Shown here: positions 16,404 through 24,233 of the stretch, one piece after another
Numbering within the stretch: the first letter of the stretch is position 1
Layout: every line of letters begins with the position of its first letter
Origin: Halorussus aquaticus
Lineage (GTDB): Archaea; Halobacteriota; Halobacteria; Halobacteriales; Haladaptataceae
NCBI RefSeq assembly: GCF_024218795.1
Contig: NZ_CP100400.1
Span: 248,001-312,000 of the forward strand
DNA length: 64,000 nt
Direction of reading: 5' to 3'
Position numbers and translations under genes: made by a program
The notes under the pieces: model-generated
Told to the model about the DNA's origin: nothing
The model's database searches: none
What the model saw: the letters and a program-made list of their open reading frames with translations, nothing else

Positions 16404-16488
16404 GCGAGGGTTGCCCAGCCTGGCCAACGGCGGCGGGCTTAAGACCCGCTCTCGTAGGAGTCCATGGGTTCGAATCCCATCCCTCGCA
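16404..16488 (+). tRNA. tRNA-Leu (anticodon TAA)
   Basis: 85 nt without encoded CCA. The acceptor stem GCGAGGG/CCCTCGC is perfect (16404-16410 with 16481-16487) and the discriminator is A. The D-arm contains GCCCAGCCTGGCC, and the anticodon stem GCGGG/CCCGC encloses loop CTTAAGA, giving anticodon TAA. The long variable arm marks a class II tRNA, and the T-arm reads ATGGG TTCGAAT CCCAT. No intron is needed to fold it. Confidence 0.96.
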
Positions 16489-16655
16489 CTTCTCTCGGCG
16501 CACGACGTTCCGAGCGTCTCGTGCGCTCGCTATGTCACTACGCTCGTTCGCTCACGGTGTTTCGTCGTTCACGGGCCGAGACGAGTCGGGCGCGATACCG
16601 GATGCGCCGGACACAGTCGAAACCCACATTCCTCCGACCCCCCTACGCCCGTCCA

Positions 16656-17216
16656 ATGACCGACGAGCGAGTCGAACGCGCCTTCCGACAGCATCCGCAC
16701 TTCGAGCGAACCGGAGACGGCGAGTTCGAGACCTCCGAGAAACCCTTCGAGAACGTCGTCACCGTGGCCGACGCCGACGAAGGGTCTCACCGCTACGAAG
16801 TCGTCGCCCGAACGCCGATGCTCGACGCCGTGGTCGAAGGCGAGACGGTCGCGGACGTGGTGGAAGACGGCTGGTTCGAGACGCTGGAACTCCGTCTGGA
16901 GGACACTCACACCGTCGCCGACGCCGACGCCGCCCCGCCCGAAATCGAACGCGAAGGCGACGAGGCGGTGGCCACCGTCGAGTTCGAGTCCGCGGACCCA
17001 GAGCAGGCCGTCGAGGACGCGCTGGCGATAGCCGAATTCGTCGAAGGGACGTGGGTGCAGGGAATCATCCCCGGGTACGAGTACCGGGAACCCGCCGCGG
17101 GCCTGCGCGAGCGCGCTCAACAGAACTACGACGAGAACGGAGTGGAAGGGGCGGAGGGCGCGGGCGGACCCGGTAGCGCGAGTGGGCCGGGCGACGCGGG
17201 CGGGCCGCCGCGTTAG
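16656..17216 (+). CDS. DUF5813 haloarchaeal protein
   Basis: 186 aa. It matches my memory of the haloarchaeal DUF5813 family (MTDERVERAFRQHPHFERTGDGEF...), a soluble acidic alpha/beta protein of unknown function. The core ends near EYREPAAGLRERAQ and is followed by a Gly/Ala/Pro-rich tail (about 150-186). The ATG at 16656 is chosen because the conserved N-terminus begins there. It converges with the RAM-domain gene at 17213; the two genes overlap by 4 nt at their 3' ends. Confidence 0.75.
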   Translation: MTDERVERAFRQHPHFERTGDGEFETSEKPFENVVTVADADEGSHRYEVVARTPMLDAVVEGETVADVVEDGWFETLELRLEDTHTVADADAAPPEIEREGDEAVATVEFESADPEQAVEDALAIAEFVEGTWVQGIIPGYEYREPAAGLRERAQQNYDENGVEGAEGAGGPGSASGPGDAGGPPR

Positions 17217-17443
17217 TCCATCGCGATGTAGGTCTGGGTTCCCTCGACGCCCTCGACGCTCTGAATCCCGTTGGCCGCGATTCCCTTCACGTCGGCGGGC
17301 GAGTCCACGTCGAGTTTGGCGATGATGTCCACGTCGCCCGCGACGATGTGGGCGTCTACCACGCCGTCGAGGTCGATAATCGAGTTCTTGAGCCTGTCGG
17401 CCTCGCCGGTGTTCGCCTTGACCATGACGTACGCGGTGACCAC
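17213..17443 (-). CDS. Stand-alone Lrp/AsnC effector-binding (RAM) domain protein
   Basis: 76 aa covering just the RAM fold of Lrp/AsnC regulators: MVTAYVMVKANTGEADRLKNSI, then AHIVAGDVDIIAKLDVD and a C-terminal GTQTYIAMD. It lacks the helix-turn-helix. Such stand-alone domains bind amino acids or other ligands and form octamer-like rings. It lies 1 nt downstream of trkA, so both are likely one mRNA, and it is paralogous to the 18223 protein, suggesting ligand sensing linked to the RCK protein (inference). Confidence 0.88.
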   Translation of the reverse strand: MVTAYVMVKANTGEADRLKNSIIDLDGVVDAHIVAGDVDIIAKLDVDSPADVKGIAANGIQSVEGVEGTQTYIAMD

Positions 17444-17444
17444 G

Positions 17445-18140
17445 TTAGCTCCCCCCCGTCATGGCTTCCGCGCTCGCTCTGCTGGCGTCGCCGACCAGAA
17501 TCCGTCGCACGTCCTCTAACACGTCGAAGTCGGCCAGCACCGCCATCCGGTCGCCTGCCGCCAGCGAGTCGTCCGGGAGCGGAATCCCCATCGGTTCGTC
17601 GGCCTTGCCGAACGCCAGAATCCGCGAGTCGGCCGGAATCGAGAGTTCGCTGATGGAGTAGCCCTCGACCGGCGAGTCGTCGGTGATGGTGAGTTCCACG
17701 ACCTGCAGGTTGTGAGCGATGTCGGCGATGGCGCGGATGTTCCCGCCGAGGAGCGCGTTCTTCGCGCCGATGGCCCCGAGTCGCTCGGGGTAGACCACCT
17801 CGTCCACGTCGCTGGCGAACTTCCGGTAGATGTCCTCGCGGTAGTCCTCGTCGATGCGCAGGACGGTCCGACAGCCGTAGTGCTTGGCGACCATGCACGC
17901 CGCGAAGTTGACGTTGAGGTCGCCCGTGAGCGCACCGACGGCGTCGGCGGACTCGACGTCGGCCCGGTTCAGCGTCTCCTCGCGGCCGCCGTCGCCCTTG
18001 ACGACCTCGAAGTCGTCGTTGCGAGCGCGCTCGACCTTGTTGGCGTCGCGCTCGACCAGCGTGACCTCGTGGCCCTCCTCTCGCAGGACGCGGGCCGTGC
18101 GAAGTCCGACCCGCCCCGACCCAATGATAACGAATCGCAT
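17445..18140 (-). CDS. trkA: TrkA-type RCK protein (K+ uptake regulator)
   Basis: 231 aa. Residues 1-120 form the RCK_N NAD(H)-binding Rossmann domain (FVIIGSGRVGLRTARVL, acidic end TLVERD, and GDLNVNFAACMVAK). Residues ~145-225 are the RCK_C (TrkA_C) ligand domain (VVELTITDDSPVEGYSISEL). It should gate a TrkH-type or channel subunit, which is not in the window. It is sandwiched between two stand-alone RAM proteins, downstream (17213) and divergent (18223). The ATG at 18140 is the natural family start. Confidence 0.92.
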   Translation of the reverse strand: MRFVIIGSGRVGLRTARVLREEGHEVTLVERDANKVERARNDDFEVVKGDGGREETLNRADVESADAVGALTGDLNVNFAACMVAKHYGCRTVLRIDEDYREDIYRKFASDVDEVVYPERLGAIGAKNALLGGNIRAIADIAHNLQVVELTITDDSPVEGYSISELSIPADSRILAFGKADEPMGIPLPDDSLAAGDRMAVLADFDVLEDVRRILVGDASRASAEAMTGGS

Positions 18141-18222
18141 GGTAACGCTTACGCGGCACTACTTGAATAAGTTTTCTCCACCCCAAAGGTTTTTCTCGCA
18201 TGGTACTATATCACACAGTGCG

Positions 18223-18453
18223 ATGGTTCACGCGTTTATAATGGTGAAAACGGCCGCTGGACGCTCCGAGGACGTGTTAGAGGCGGTCCGAAAACTGGAC
18301 CGCATCACGGAGGCACACATCGTCGCGGGGGAGTTCGACGTCATCGCGGAGGCCGACGCCGACGAGGTGTACGACGTACTTCACGCCGCCTCGTCGGACA
18401 TCTCGGGGATGGACGGGGCCGCCGACACCAAGACGTACATGGCGCTCGACTGA
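18223..18453 (+). CDS. Second stand-alone RAM (Lrp/AsnC ligand-binding) protein
   Basis: 76 aa, the same length and pattern as the 17213 protein (MVHAFIMVKTAAGRSEDVLEAV, AHIVAGEFDVIAEADAD, DTKTYMALD), with roughly 40% identity by eye. It is divergent from trkA across an 82-nt gap that contains the TATA-like ACTATATCAC at 18205-18214. The ATG at 18223 is the family start. It is a likely partner or alternative sensor to the 17213 protein. Confidence 0.88.
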   Translation: MVHAFIMVKTAAGRSEDVLEAVRKLDRITEAHIVAGEFDVIAEADADEVYDVLHAASSDISGMDGAADTKTYMALD

Positions 18454-18483
18454 GCGCCCGCAGTCGATTCTCCGGGAACGCCG

Positions 18484-19569
18484 TCAGTGGTCGATTTCCT
18501 GCACGTCGTGGTCGGCGAGGAACGAGTCCAGCCACGCCTTCTGCTCGCGGAGGTTCGGCGGGAGGTTCTCGTACACCCGGTCGAACACGTCGTGGGGGTC
18601 GCCGGGGTCGGCCGACTCCGCGGTCTCGACGGCCTCGTCGAGTTGCGCGTCCACCTCGTCTTCGACTTCCGCGACGAACTCGTCGTCGAGTACGTCCTGC
18701 TCGCGGAGGTACTCCTCGTAGCGTTCGAGGGGGTCGGCGGTCCGCCAGTCGGGCAACTCCCGGGCCGCATCCTCGTACTGGCTCGGGTCGTCGCTGGTCG
18801 TGTGGGCACCCTGCCGGTAGGTCAGACTCTCGACCAGCACGGGGTCGCCGTCGCGTGCCGAGTCGAGCGCGTCGGCGACCGTCTCTCGGACCGCGAGCGG
18901 GTCGTTGCCGTCCACCTGCACGCCCTCGAACCCGTAGGCGTCGGCCTTCTGGGCGATGGTGTCCGAGGCGGTCTGGCGCTCGCGGGGGAGACTGATTGCC
19001 CACTCGTTGTTCTCGCAGAAGAAGACGGTCGGCGCGTCGAACACGCCCGCGAAGTTCAGGCCCTCGTGGAAGTCGCCCTCGCTGGTCGCGCCGTCGCCGA
19101 AGTAGCAGAGGACGGCCGAATCGTCGCCAGCGCCCTCGTCGCCTGCGTCGTCTCCTTTGACGCGCTTCTCGTAGTTCATCGCCATGCCGACGCCCGCGGC
19201 GTGGGGAATCTGCGTGGCGATGGGGACCGCCTGCGGGAAGTTGGGCACGTCGTGGCCCGAGTGGAACTCGGGCATGCCCCGCCGGAACAGCAGGATGTCG
19301 CTCATCGGCACGTCGCGGGCTATCTGCATCGCGTTCGACCGGTAGGTCGGGAACAACCAGTCGTCGTCGGCCATCGCCAGCGCGGCCCCGACCTGCGAAC
19401 CCTCCTGACCGCGGTAGGGCGGCCAACTGCTCATCCAACCCCTGCGCTGGAGCGCCAGCGCTCGCTCGTCGAACGCCCGCGCCCGGACCAGTTCGCGGTA
19501 GGTCGCTCGCGCGTCGTCGGCGGAGAACGGCGTCTCCGAGAGGTCGCGTTCACCGATGATACGGTTCAT
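18484..19569 (-). CDS. 2-oxoacid (pyruvate-type) dehydrogenase E1 alpha subunit
   Basis: 361 aa. The TPP-binding signature GDGATSEGDFHEGLNFAGVF...FCENN is at about 158-188, and FPTYRSNA and RGMPEFHSGHDVP are typical of E1-alpha of pyruvate or branched-chain dehydrogenase complexes. The loop KGDDAGDEGAGDD (138-150) is an acidic insertion. No E1-beta, E2 or E3 gene is adjacent, unlike the usual operon, so the partner must be elsewhere or the protein acts alone. The conserved start at MNRIIGERDLSETP gives ATG 19569. The gene diverges from the HTH-10 regulator at 19712. Confidence 0.9.
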   Translation of the reverse strand: MNRIIGERDLSETPFSADDARATYRELVRARAFDERALALQRRGWMSSWPPYRGQEGSQVGAALAMADDDWLFPTYRSNAMQIARDVPMSDILLFRRGMPEFHSGHDVPNFPQAVPIATQIPHAAGVGMAMNYEKRVKGDDAGDEGAGDDSAVLCYFGDGATSEGDFHEGLNFAGVFDAPTVFFCENNEWAISLPRERQTASDTIAQKADAYGFEGVQVDGNDPLAVRETVADALDSARDGDPVLVESLTYRQGAHTTSDDPSQYEDAARELPDWRTADPLERYEEYLREQDVLDDEFVAEVEDEVDAQLDEAVETAESADPGDPHDVFDRVYENLPPNLREQKAWLDSFLADHDVQEIDH

Positions 19570-19711
19570 GCGCCGCGGTTTGACCGCCCGTCGCATAGTG
19601 GTTGCGGAACGAACGAGTCGAGTTCGGACTCGCCTCGTCGCCCGCAAACTCGGGGTCGGAAACCCCCGACACCGCAACGACCTTACTGGTCGGTGCCGAA
19701 CACGAGTCGGC

Positions 19712-20356
19712 ATGAGCGTCATCGTGGAGTTGTCCGTCCCCGTCGAGGAGTTCCCGCTCGGCCGGGCGCTCGCGGCGACGCCCGACATGGAGATCGAACT
19801 CGACAGAATCGTCCCGACGGGCGACGGTGTCTTGCCCTTCTTCTGGGTCTGGGGCGACGACGTGGCGACGTTCGTCTCGGAGTTGGAGGACGAGAGCGGT
19901 ATCGACGAGGTCGCAGTGCTCGACCGGGTGAGCGACGGGGCGCTCGTTCGCGCGACGTGGACCGACGAACCGGGAATCGTCGAAGCCATCGTCGAGTCCG
20001 AGGCGACGCTGCTGGAGGTGGCCCGCCGCGACGGCGTCTGGAAGTTCCAACTCCGGTCGCCCGACCGGGAGGCGGTCGTGGGTATCCAGCGGTACGCCGC
20101 CGACAACGACATCGACCTCCGACTCGACTGGATTCACACGCTCACGGAGGTCGAGGCGGGCGACCAGTACGGCCTGACCGACGAGCAGCGCCGGACGATC
20201 GTCGCCGCCTTCGCGGCGGGGTACTTCGACGAACCCCGCGGGACGACACTCGAAGAACTCTCGGCGGAGTTCGACATCTCCCCGCGAGCGGTCTCGAAGC
20301 GAATGCGTCGCGGCCTTCGGAATCTGGTCGCGGCGACGCTCGTCGGCGAAGAGTAG
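19712..20356 (+). CDS. HTH-10 (bacterio-opsin activator-like) transcription regulator
   Basis: 214 aa. The C-terminal ~55 residues (LTDEQRRTIVAAFAAGYFDEPRGTTLEELSAEFDISPRAVSKRMRRGL) are the HTH_10 DNA-binding domain of Bat-like haloarchaeal regulators. The N-terminal ~150 residues are the sensor half (VELSVPVEEFPLGRAL...). It is divergent from the E1-alpha gene and may control it (inference). A TATA-like CTTACTGG at 19682-19689 lies 23-30 nt before the ATG. Confidence 0.88.
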   Translation: MSVIVELSVPVEEFPLGRALAATPDMEIELDRIVPTGDGVLPFFWVWGDDVATFVSELEDESGIDEVAVLDRVSDGALVRATWTDEPGIVEAIVESEATLLEVARRDGVWKFQLRSPDREAVVGIQRYAADNDIDLRLDWIHTLTEVEAGDQYGLTDEQRRTIVAAFAAGYFDEPRGTTLEELSAEFDISPRAVSKRMRRGLRNLVAATLVGEE

Positions 20357-20467
20357 TCCCTACTTAAAACCGTTCAGAAACGAACCGGACAGGGTACCTC
20401 CCCGGAGTCCGTCGTTCCAGTAACGAACTCTCGGGAGATCGACCTGCTCCGCGAGACCGAGTTATTC

Positions 20468-20761
20468 ATGAGCGAGAACCAATCAGCGGCACGTCGCGGG
20501 ACGGTACTGAATTACGAAGTGAACGAGGACGAACGGACGAGCGAAGGGGTCGTCGCGGCCGTGGCGGCGGCCGCCGGTGCCGACCCGGTGCAGATGGACC
20601 CGCTGGCGGCGACCATCGACCCGGACGCGCTGGACGCCCTGTTCGCGAACCACCACGACGGGACGCCTCGAAACGCCGGGCGCGCCCAGTTCTCCTTCTT
20701 CGGGTACGAGGTCGTCGTGAGCGGCGACGGGTCCGTTACGGTACTCGACCCGGCCCCGTAG
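20468..20761 (+). CDS. HalOD1 output-domain protein
   Basis: 97 aa. It matches the haloarchaeal output domain HalOD1 (SEGVVAAVAAAAGADPVQMDPLAATIDPDALDALF ... FSFFGYEVVVSGDGSVTVL), a small domain usually found alone or fused to sensors, with a role assumed in signal output. The ATG at 20468 begins the conserved region. The 111-bp gap upstream has no obvious TATA box at the usual distance. Confidence 0.82.
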   Translation: MSENQSAARRGTVLNYEVNEDERTSEGVVAAVAAAAGADPVQMDPLAATIDPDALDALFANHHDGTPRNAGRAQFSFFGYEVVVSGDGSVTVLDPAP

Positions 20762-20833
20762 TCGAACTCCGTCGTCGGCCACTCGGTCGCCGGTTCCCCA
20801 ACGGTTATCGCCTCTCCGGCGCACGTCTCGGAC

Positions 20834-22414
20834 ATGACCGCGGCGGCAGACTACATCTTCACGAACGCGGAACTCCACACGCTCGGCGACCCGGACGAGG
20901 TCGCCGAGGCGGTGGCGGTTCGGGACGGCGAAATCGTACGAGTGGCCGACGCCTACGAGGTCGAATTCCTAGAGGGCGTCGAGACCGAGGTGGTGGACCT
21001 CGGCGGCCGAGTCCTCTTGCCGGGCTTCATCGACGCCCACACCCACCTCCAGCACCTCGGGCGCTCGCTGGTGTACGCCGACCTCGCCGAGGCCGACTCG
21101 CCCGCCGACTGCGTGGCCGCGCTCCGGGAGTCCGGGGACGACCGCGACGGACCGTCCGACGAGTGGGTTCTGGGGTTCGGCTACGACGAGAGCACGTGGG
21201 CGGAGTCGCGGTACCTCACTCGCGAGGACCTCGACCGCGTCTCCGAGGAGCGCCCGGTCGCGGCGTTCCGCGAGGACATGCACATCGCGGCGGTCAACTC
21301 GGTCGCGCTCGACCGACACGCCGCCGAGATGCCCGACGACGACGTGCAGACCGAGAGCGGCGACCCCACCGGCGTCATCGTGGAGGAGGCGGTGGACGTA
21401 ATCTACGAGACCATCGAACCCGACGCCGAGGAGATGCGCGAACTGCTCGACGCCGCCCAGCGCGAGGCCCACCGGAAGGGCGTCACGGGCGTCCACGACA
21501 TGGTCCGCCAGTCGCGCGCCCCGGCGGTCTACCGCCGGATGGAACTCGACGGTGACCTCGCGCTCCGGGTGCGACTCAACTACTGGTCGGACCACCTCGA
21601 CGCGCTGGTGGAGACCGGTCTCCGGACCAACCACGGGAGCGAGTTCGTCCGGACCGGCGGCGTCAAGACCTTCACCGACGGGAGTTTCGGCGGGCGGACC
21701 GCGAAGCTCTCGGAACCCTACGCCGACGCCGCGGGCGCGGACGAAGACGGTACGAGCGACCCCGAGGACGCGACCGGCCAGTGGGTCGTCTCGCCCGAGG
21801 ACCTCCGGGAACTCGTCGCCGAGGCCGACGGCGAGGGCTTCCAGTTGACCGCCCACGCCATCGGCGACGAGGCGGTCGAAGCAGTCCTCTCGGCCTACGA
21901 GGCGACCGGCGACCCGGCGGGTGCGCGCCACCGGATCGAACACGCCGAACTGACCGACGACGAGGACGTCGAGCGATTCGCCGAGACCGGGGTCGTCGCC
22001 TCGGTCCAGCCGAACTTCCTCAAGTGGGCGCGAGAGGGCGGTCTCTACGACGACCGACTCGGGGCCGAACGCCGCAAGCGGTCGAACCGTTACGCCGACC
22101 TGGTGGACGCCGGTGCGAACCTCGCGTTCGGGAGCGACTGCATGCCCTTGGACCCGCTGTTCGGCGTCCACCAGACGGTCAACGCACCCGAGGAGAGCCA
22201 GCGCCTCTCCGTGACGGAGGCGCTCCGCGCGTACACCCGCGGCGCGGCCTACGCCGGGTTCGACGAGGACCGACTCGGGACAGTCGAGGTCGGGAAGAAG
22301 GCGGACTTCACGGTGCTGGAGCGGTCGCCGTGGGACCACTCCGACGACATCGAGACCATCGACGTGGCGCTGACCGTGGTGGACGGCGACGTGGTGTACG
22401 ACGGACGAGACTGA
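20834..22414 (+). CDS. YtcJ-like metal-dependent amidohydrolase (amidohydrolase_3)
   Basis: 526 aa. Metal ligands of the amidohydrolase barrel are visible: HTH in GFIDAHTHLQHLG, His in AHAIGDEAVEAVL, HRIEHAELTDDEDV, and Asp in AFGSDCMPLDPLFGVH. The C-terminal LGTVEVGKKADFTVLERSPWD is the small beta-domain tail common to YtcJ/NfdA-like enzymes. The substrate is unknown (amide, imide or formamide hydrolysis in relatives). The gene stands alone, transcribed from its own promoter. Confidence 0.87.
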   Translation: MTAAADYIFTNAELHTLGDPDEVAEAVAVRDGEIVRVADAYEVEFLEGVETEVVDLGGRVLLPGFIDAHTHLQHLGRSLVYADLAEADSPADCVAALRESGDDRDGPSDEWVLGFGYDESTWAESRYLTREDLDRVSEERPVAAFREDMHIAAVNSVALDRHAAEMPDDDVQTESGDPTGVIVEEAVDVIYETIEPDAEEMRELLDAAQREAHRKGVTGVHDMVRQSRAPAVYRRMELDGDLALRVRLNYWSDHLDALVETGLRTNHGSEFVRTGGVKTFTDGSFGGRTAKLSEPYADAAGADEDGTSDPEDATGQWVVSPEDLRELVAEADGEGFQLTAHAIGDEAVEAVLSAYEATGDPAGARHRIEHAELTDDEDVERFAETGVVASVQPNFLKWAREGGLYDDRLGAERRKRSNRYADLVDAGANLAFGSDCMPLDPLFGVHQTVNAPEESQRLSVTEALRAYTRGAAYAGFDEDRLGTVEVGKKADFTVLERSPWDHSDDIETIDVALTVVDGDVVYDGRD

Positions 22415-22456
22415 GTTCGGTCTCCGTCCGGGGCCGAGGCGGTACGGTGTGCTCGG

Positions 22457-22810
22457 TCACCGGTCTACGAGAGTCCGTTCACGCTCGTCCCGGTTCTCGT
22501 ACATCGTCCGGTACTCGTCGATTATCTCGTCTACTTCTCCCTCCATCCTATCGCCGAGTCGCTGCATGATGGCGTCGGACGGCGCTTCGTCGCCGAGTTC
22601 GTCGAGGGCGCGGAGGGCGTTGATGGCGATGTCCGCCATCTCCTCGATGCATTCGTCCTCGTCCCAGTCGTCTGCGGCCATGTCTCGGATGTCGTTCTCG
22701 ATGACGAACGTGACGTACTCGAAGCCGCCCTCCTGAAAGTCGTCCTCGTCACCCCACAGTTCGCGGATACGCGGGAGAACCTCGTTCATGTCTCCGGGGT
22801 TTCGTAGCAA
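22457..22810 (-). CDS. Small acidic helical protein, possibly MazG-like
   Basis: 117 aa from ATG 22810; an internal ATG at 22789 (MNEVLPRIRELW) is equally plausible. It is all-helical and highly acidic. The pattern FVIENDIRDMAADDWDEDECIEEMADIAINALRALDELG recalls the EExxE...ADIxINxLRxLxxLG helices of MazG-like/DUF550 nucleotide pyrophosphohydrolases, but the full metal-binding set (EExxE and ExxD) is not clear. I would treat it as hypothetical. It is convergent with the amidohydrolase. Confidence 0.6.
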   Translation of the reverse strand: MLRNPGDMNEVLPRIRELWGDEDDFQEGGFEYVTFVIENDIRDMAADDWDEDECIEEMADIAINALRALDELGDEAPSDAIMQRLGDRMEGEVDEIIDEYRTMYENRDERERTLVDR

Positions 22811-23099
22811 TTCAGTTACTGTTTTCGCTCCCGGGGCGGCGGGGGTGCGCGACGCTCGGAACTGCTCTCGCAGTGCGCCCTCGTTTTTGAATCCATGACT
22901 TTCACCCTCGATTGTTCCCCTTCCTTTTCCACTACACGGTGGTACATAGGAGTGATTTAAATTCAGTAGCGAGCTTCGTCGGCTTTCTCTTTGTACGGGG
23001 GCTATTCAGAGCTCTGTATCTGATTCACAGTGGTCGTATGAAGAGAAATTATTTTCAATACTGGCGGTCGAAGTCTGTGATAACCGCAGGTGGCTTACT
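22811..23099. other. Intergenic region upstream of nadA
   Basis: 289 bp with several AT-rich stretches (22955-22968 TTTAAATTC, 23046-23060 ATTATTTTCAATA). The latter lies 40-54 nt before the nadA start and may be its promoter. No further gene is supported. Confidence 0.35.
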
Positions 23100-24233
23100 G
23101 TGCCAAAAATGGAAACGGCGGACATCGAAACCGACCTGAGCCTCTTCAAATACGACAACCTCGAACAGTTGCCCGAAGCGTACCGGGAACTGGAGGAGGG
23201 TGAGCGACGGGACCGAATCGAGGCCGCGAAAGAGGAGTTGGGCGACGACCTCGTCGTCCTCGGCCACAACTACCAGCGCCGGGAAATCGTGGAACACGCC
23301 GACTTCGTCGGCGACTCCTACCAACTCAGCGTCGAGGCGGCCGAGGCCGACGCCGAGTACGTCGTCTTCGGGGGCGTGACGTTCATGGCCGAGTCCGCGG
23401 ACATCATCACCGACGACGACCAGACCGTGATTCTGCCCTCGATGGAGGCGTCGTGTCCGATGGCCGGGATGGCCGAGGCCCTGCAGGTGGACGCCGCGTG
23501 GGCCGAAATCACCGAGGCCGCGCCCGACGCGGACATCGTACCCGTCACGTACATGAACTCCTACGCCGACCTGAAGGCGTTCTGCGCCGAGCAGGGCGGA
23601 GCGGTCTGCACCTCCTCGAACGCCCACGAGGTGTTCGAGTGGGCGTTCGAGCGCGGCGACAAGGTCCTGTTCCTCCCCGACAAGCACCTCGGCGAGAACA
23701 CCGCCCATCGGTTGGGGATGGCCGAGTCCGTCGCCGAGTGGGACCCGTGGGACCCCGAGGGGAAGGACGCCGAGGAAGTCGCCCGGAGCGACATCATTCT
23801 CTGGGACGGCTACTGTCAGGTCCACGAGCGGTTCGGGACCGACCACGTCGAGCAGGTCCGCGCGGAGTACGACGACGCCAACGTCATCGTCCACCCCGAG
23901 TGCCGCCGAGAGGTCGTCGAGGCCGCCGACGCGGCCGGGAGCACCGCGACCATCTGCGAGACAGTCGCGGAAGCGGACCCCGGCGAGACGTGGGCTATCG
24001 GCACGGAGATTCACCTCACGAACCACCTCCAGCGGTGGCACCCCGAGGTGAACGTCGTCCCCCTCTGCGGGGAGGCGTGCATGGACTGCAACGCGATGCG
24101 CCAGATAGACCCCAACTACCTGACGTGGGTGCTGGAGGAACTGGTCGCGGGCCGCGAGCGCAACGTCATCGAGGTCGCGCCGCGGGAGGCCGAACTGGCG
24201 AACGTGGCGATGGAGCGCATGCTGGAGATATGA
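23100..24233 (+). CDS. nadA: Quinolinate synthase A
   Basis: 377 aa. It condenses iminoaspartate with dihydroxyacetone phosphate to quinolinate using a [4Fe-4S] cluster. Cysteines at 119 (EASCPMAGMAE), in HPECRRE and in CGEACMDCNAM are the cluster ligands, and LVVLGHNYQRREIVEHADFVGDS is the family signature. The start is GTG 23100, with ATG 23109 a few codons downstream as an alternative. It is the first gene of nadABC: its stop overlaps the nadB ATG (ATGA). Confidence 0.96.
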   Translation: MPKMETADIETDLSLFKYDNLEQLPEAYRELEEGERRDRIEAAKEELGDDLVVLGHNYQRREIVEHADFVGDSYQLSVEAAEADAEYVVFGGVTFMAESADIITDDDQTVILPSMEASCPMAGMAEALQVDAAWAEITEAAPDADIVPVTYMNSYADLKAFCAEQGGAVCTSSNAHEVFEWAFERGDKVLFLPDKHLGENTAHRLGMAESVAEWDPWDPEGKDAEEVARSDIILWDGYCQVHERFGTDHVEQVRAEYDDANVIVHPECRREVVEAADAAGSTATICETVAEADPGETWAIGTEIHLTNHLQRWHPEVNVVPLCGEACMDCNAMRQIDPNYLTWVLEELVAGRERNVIEVAPREAELANVAMERMLEI

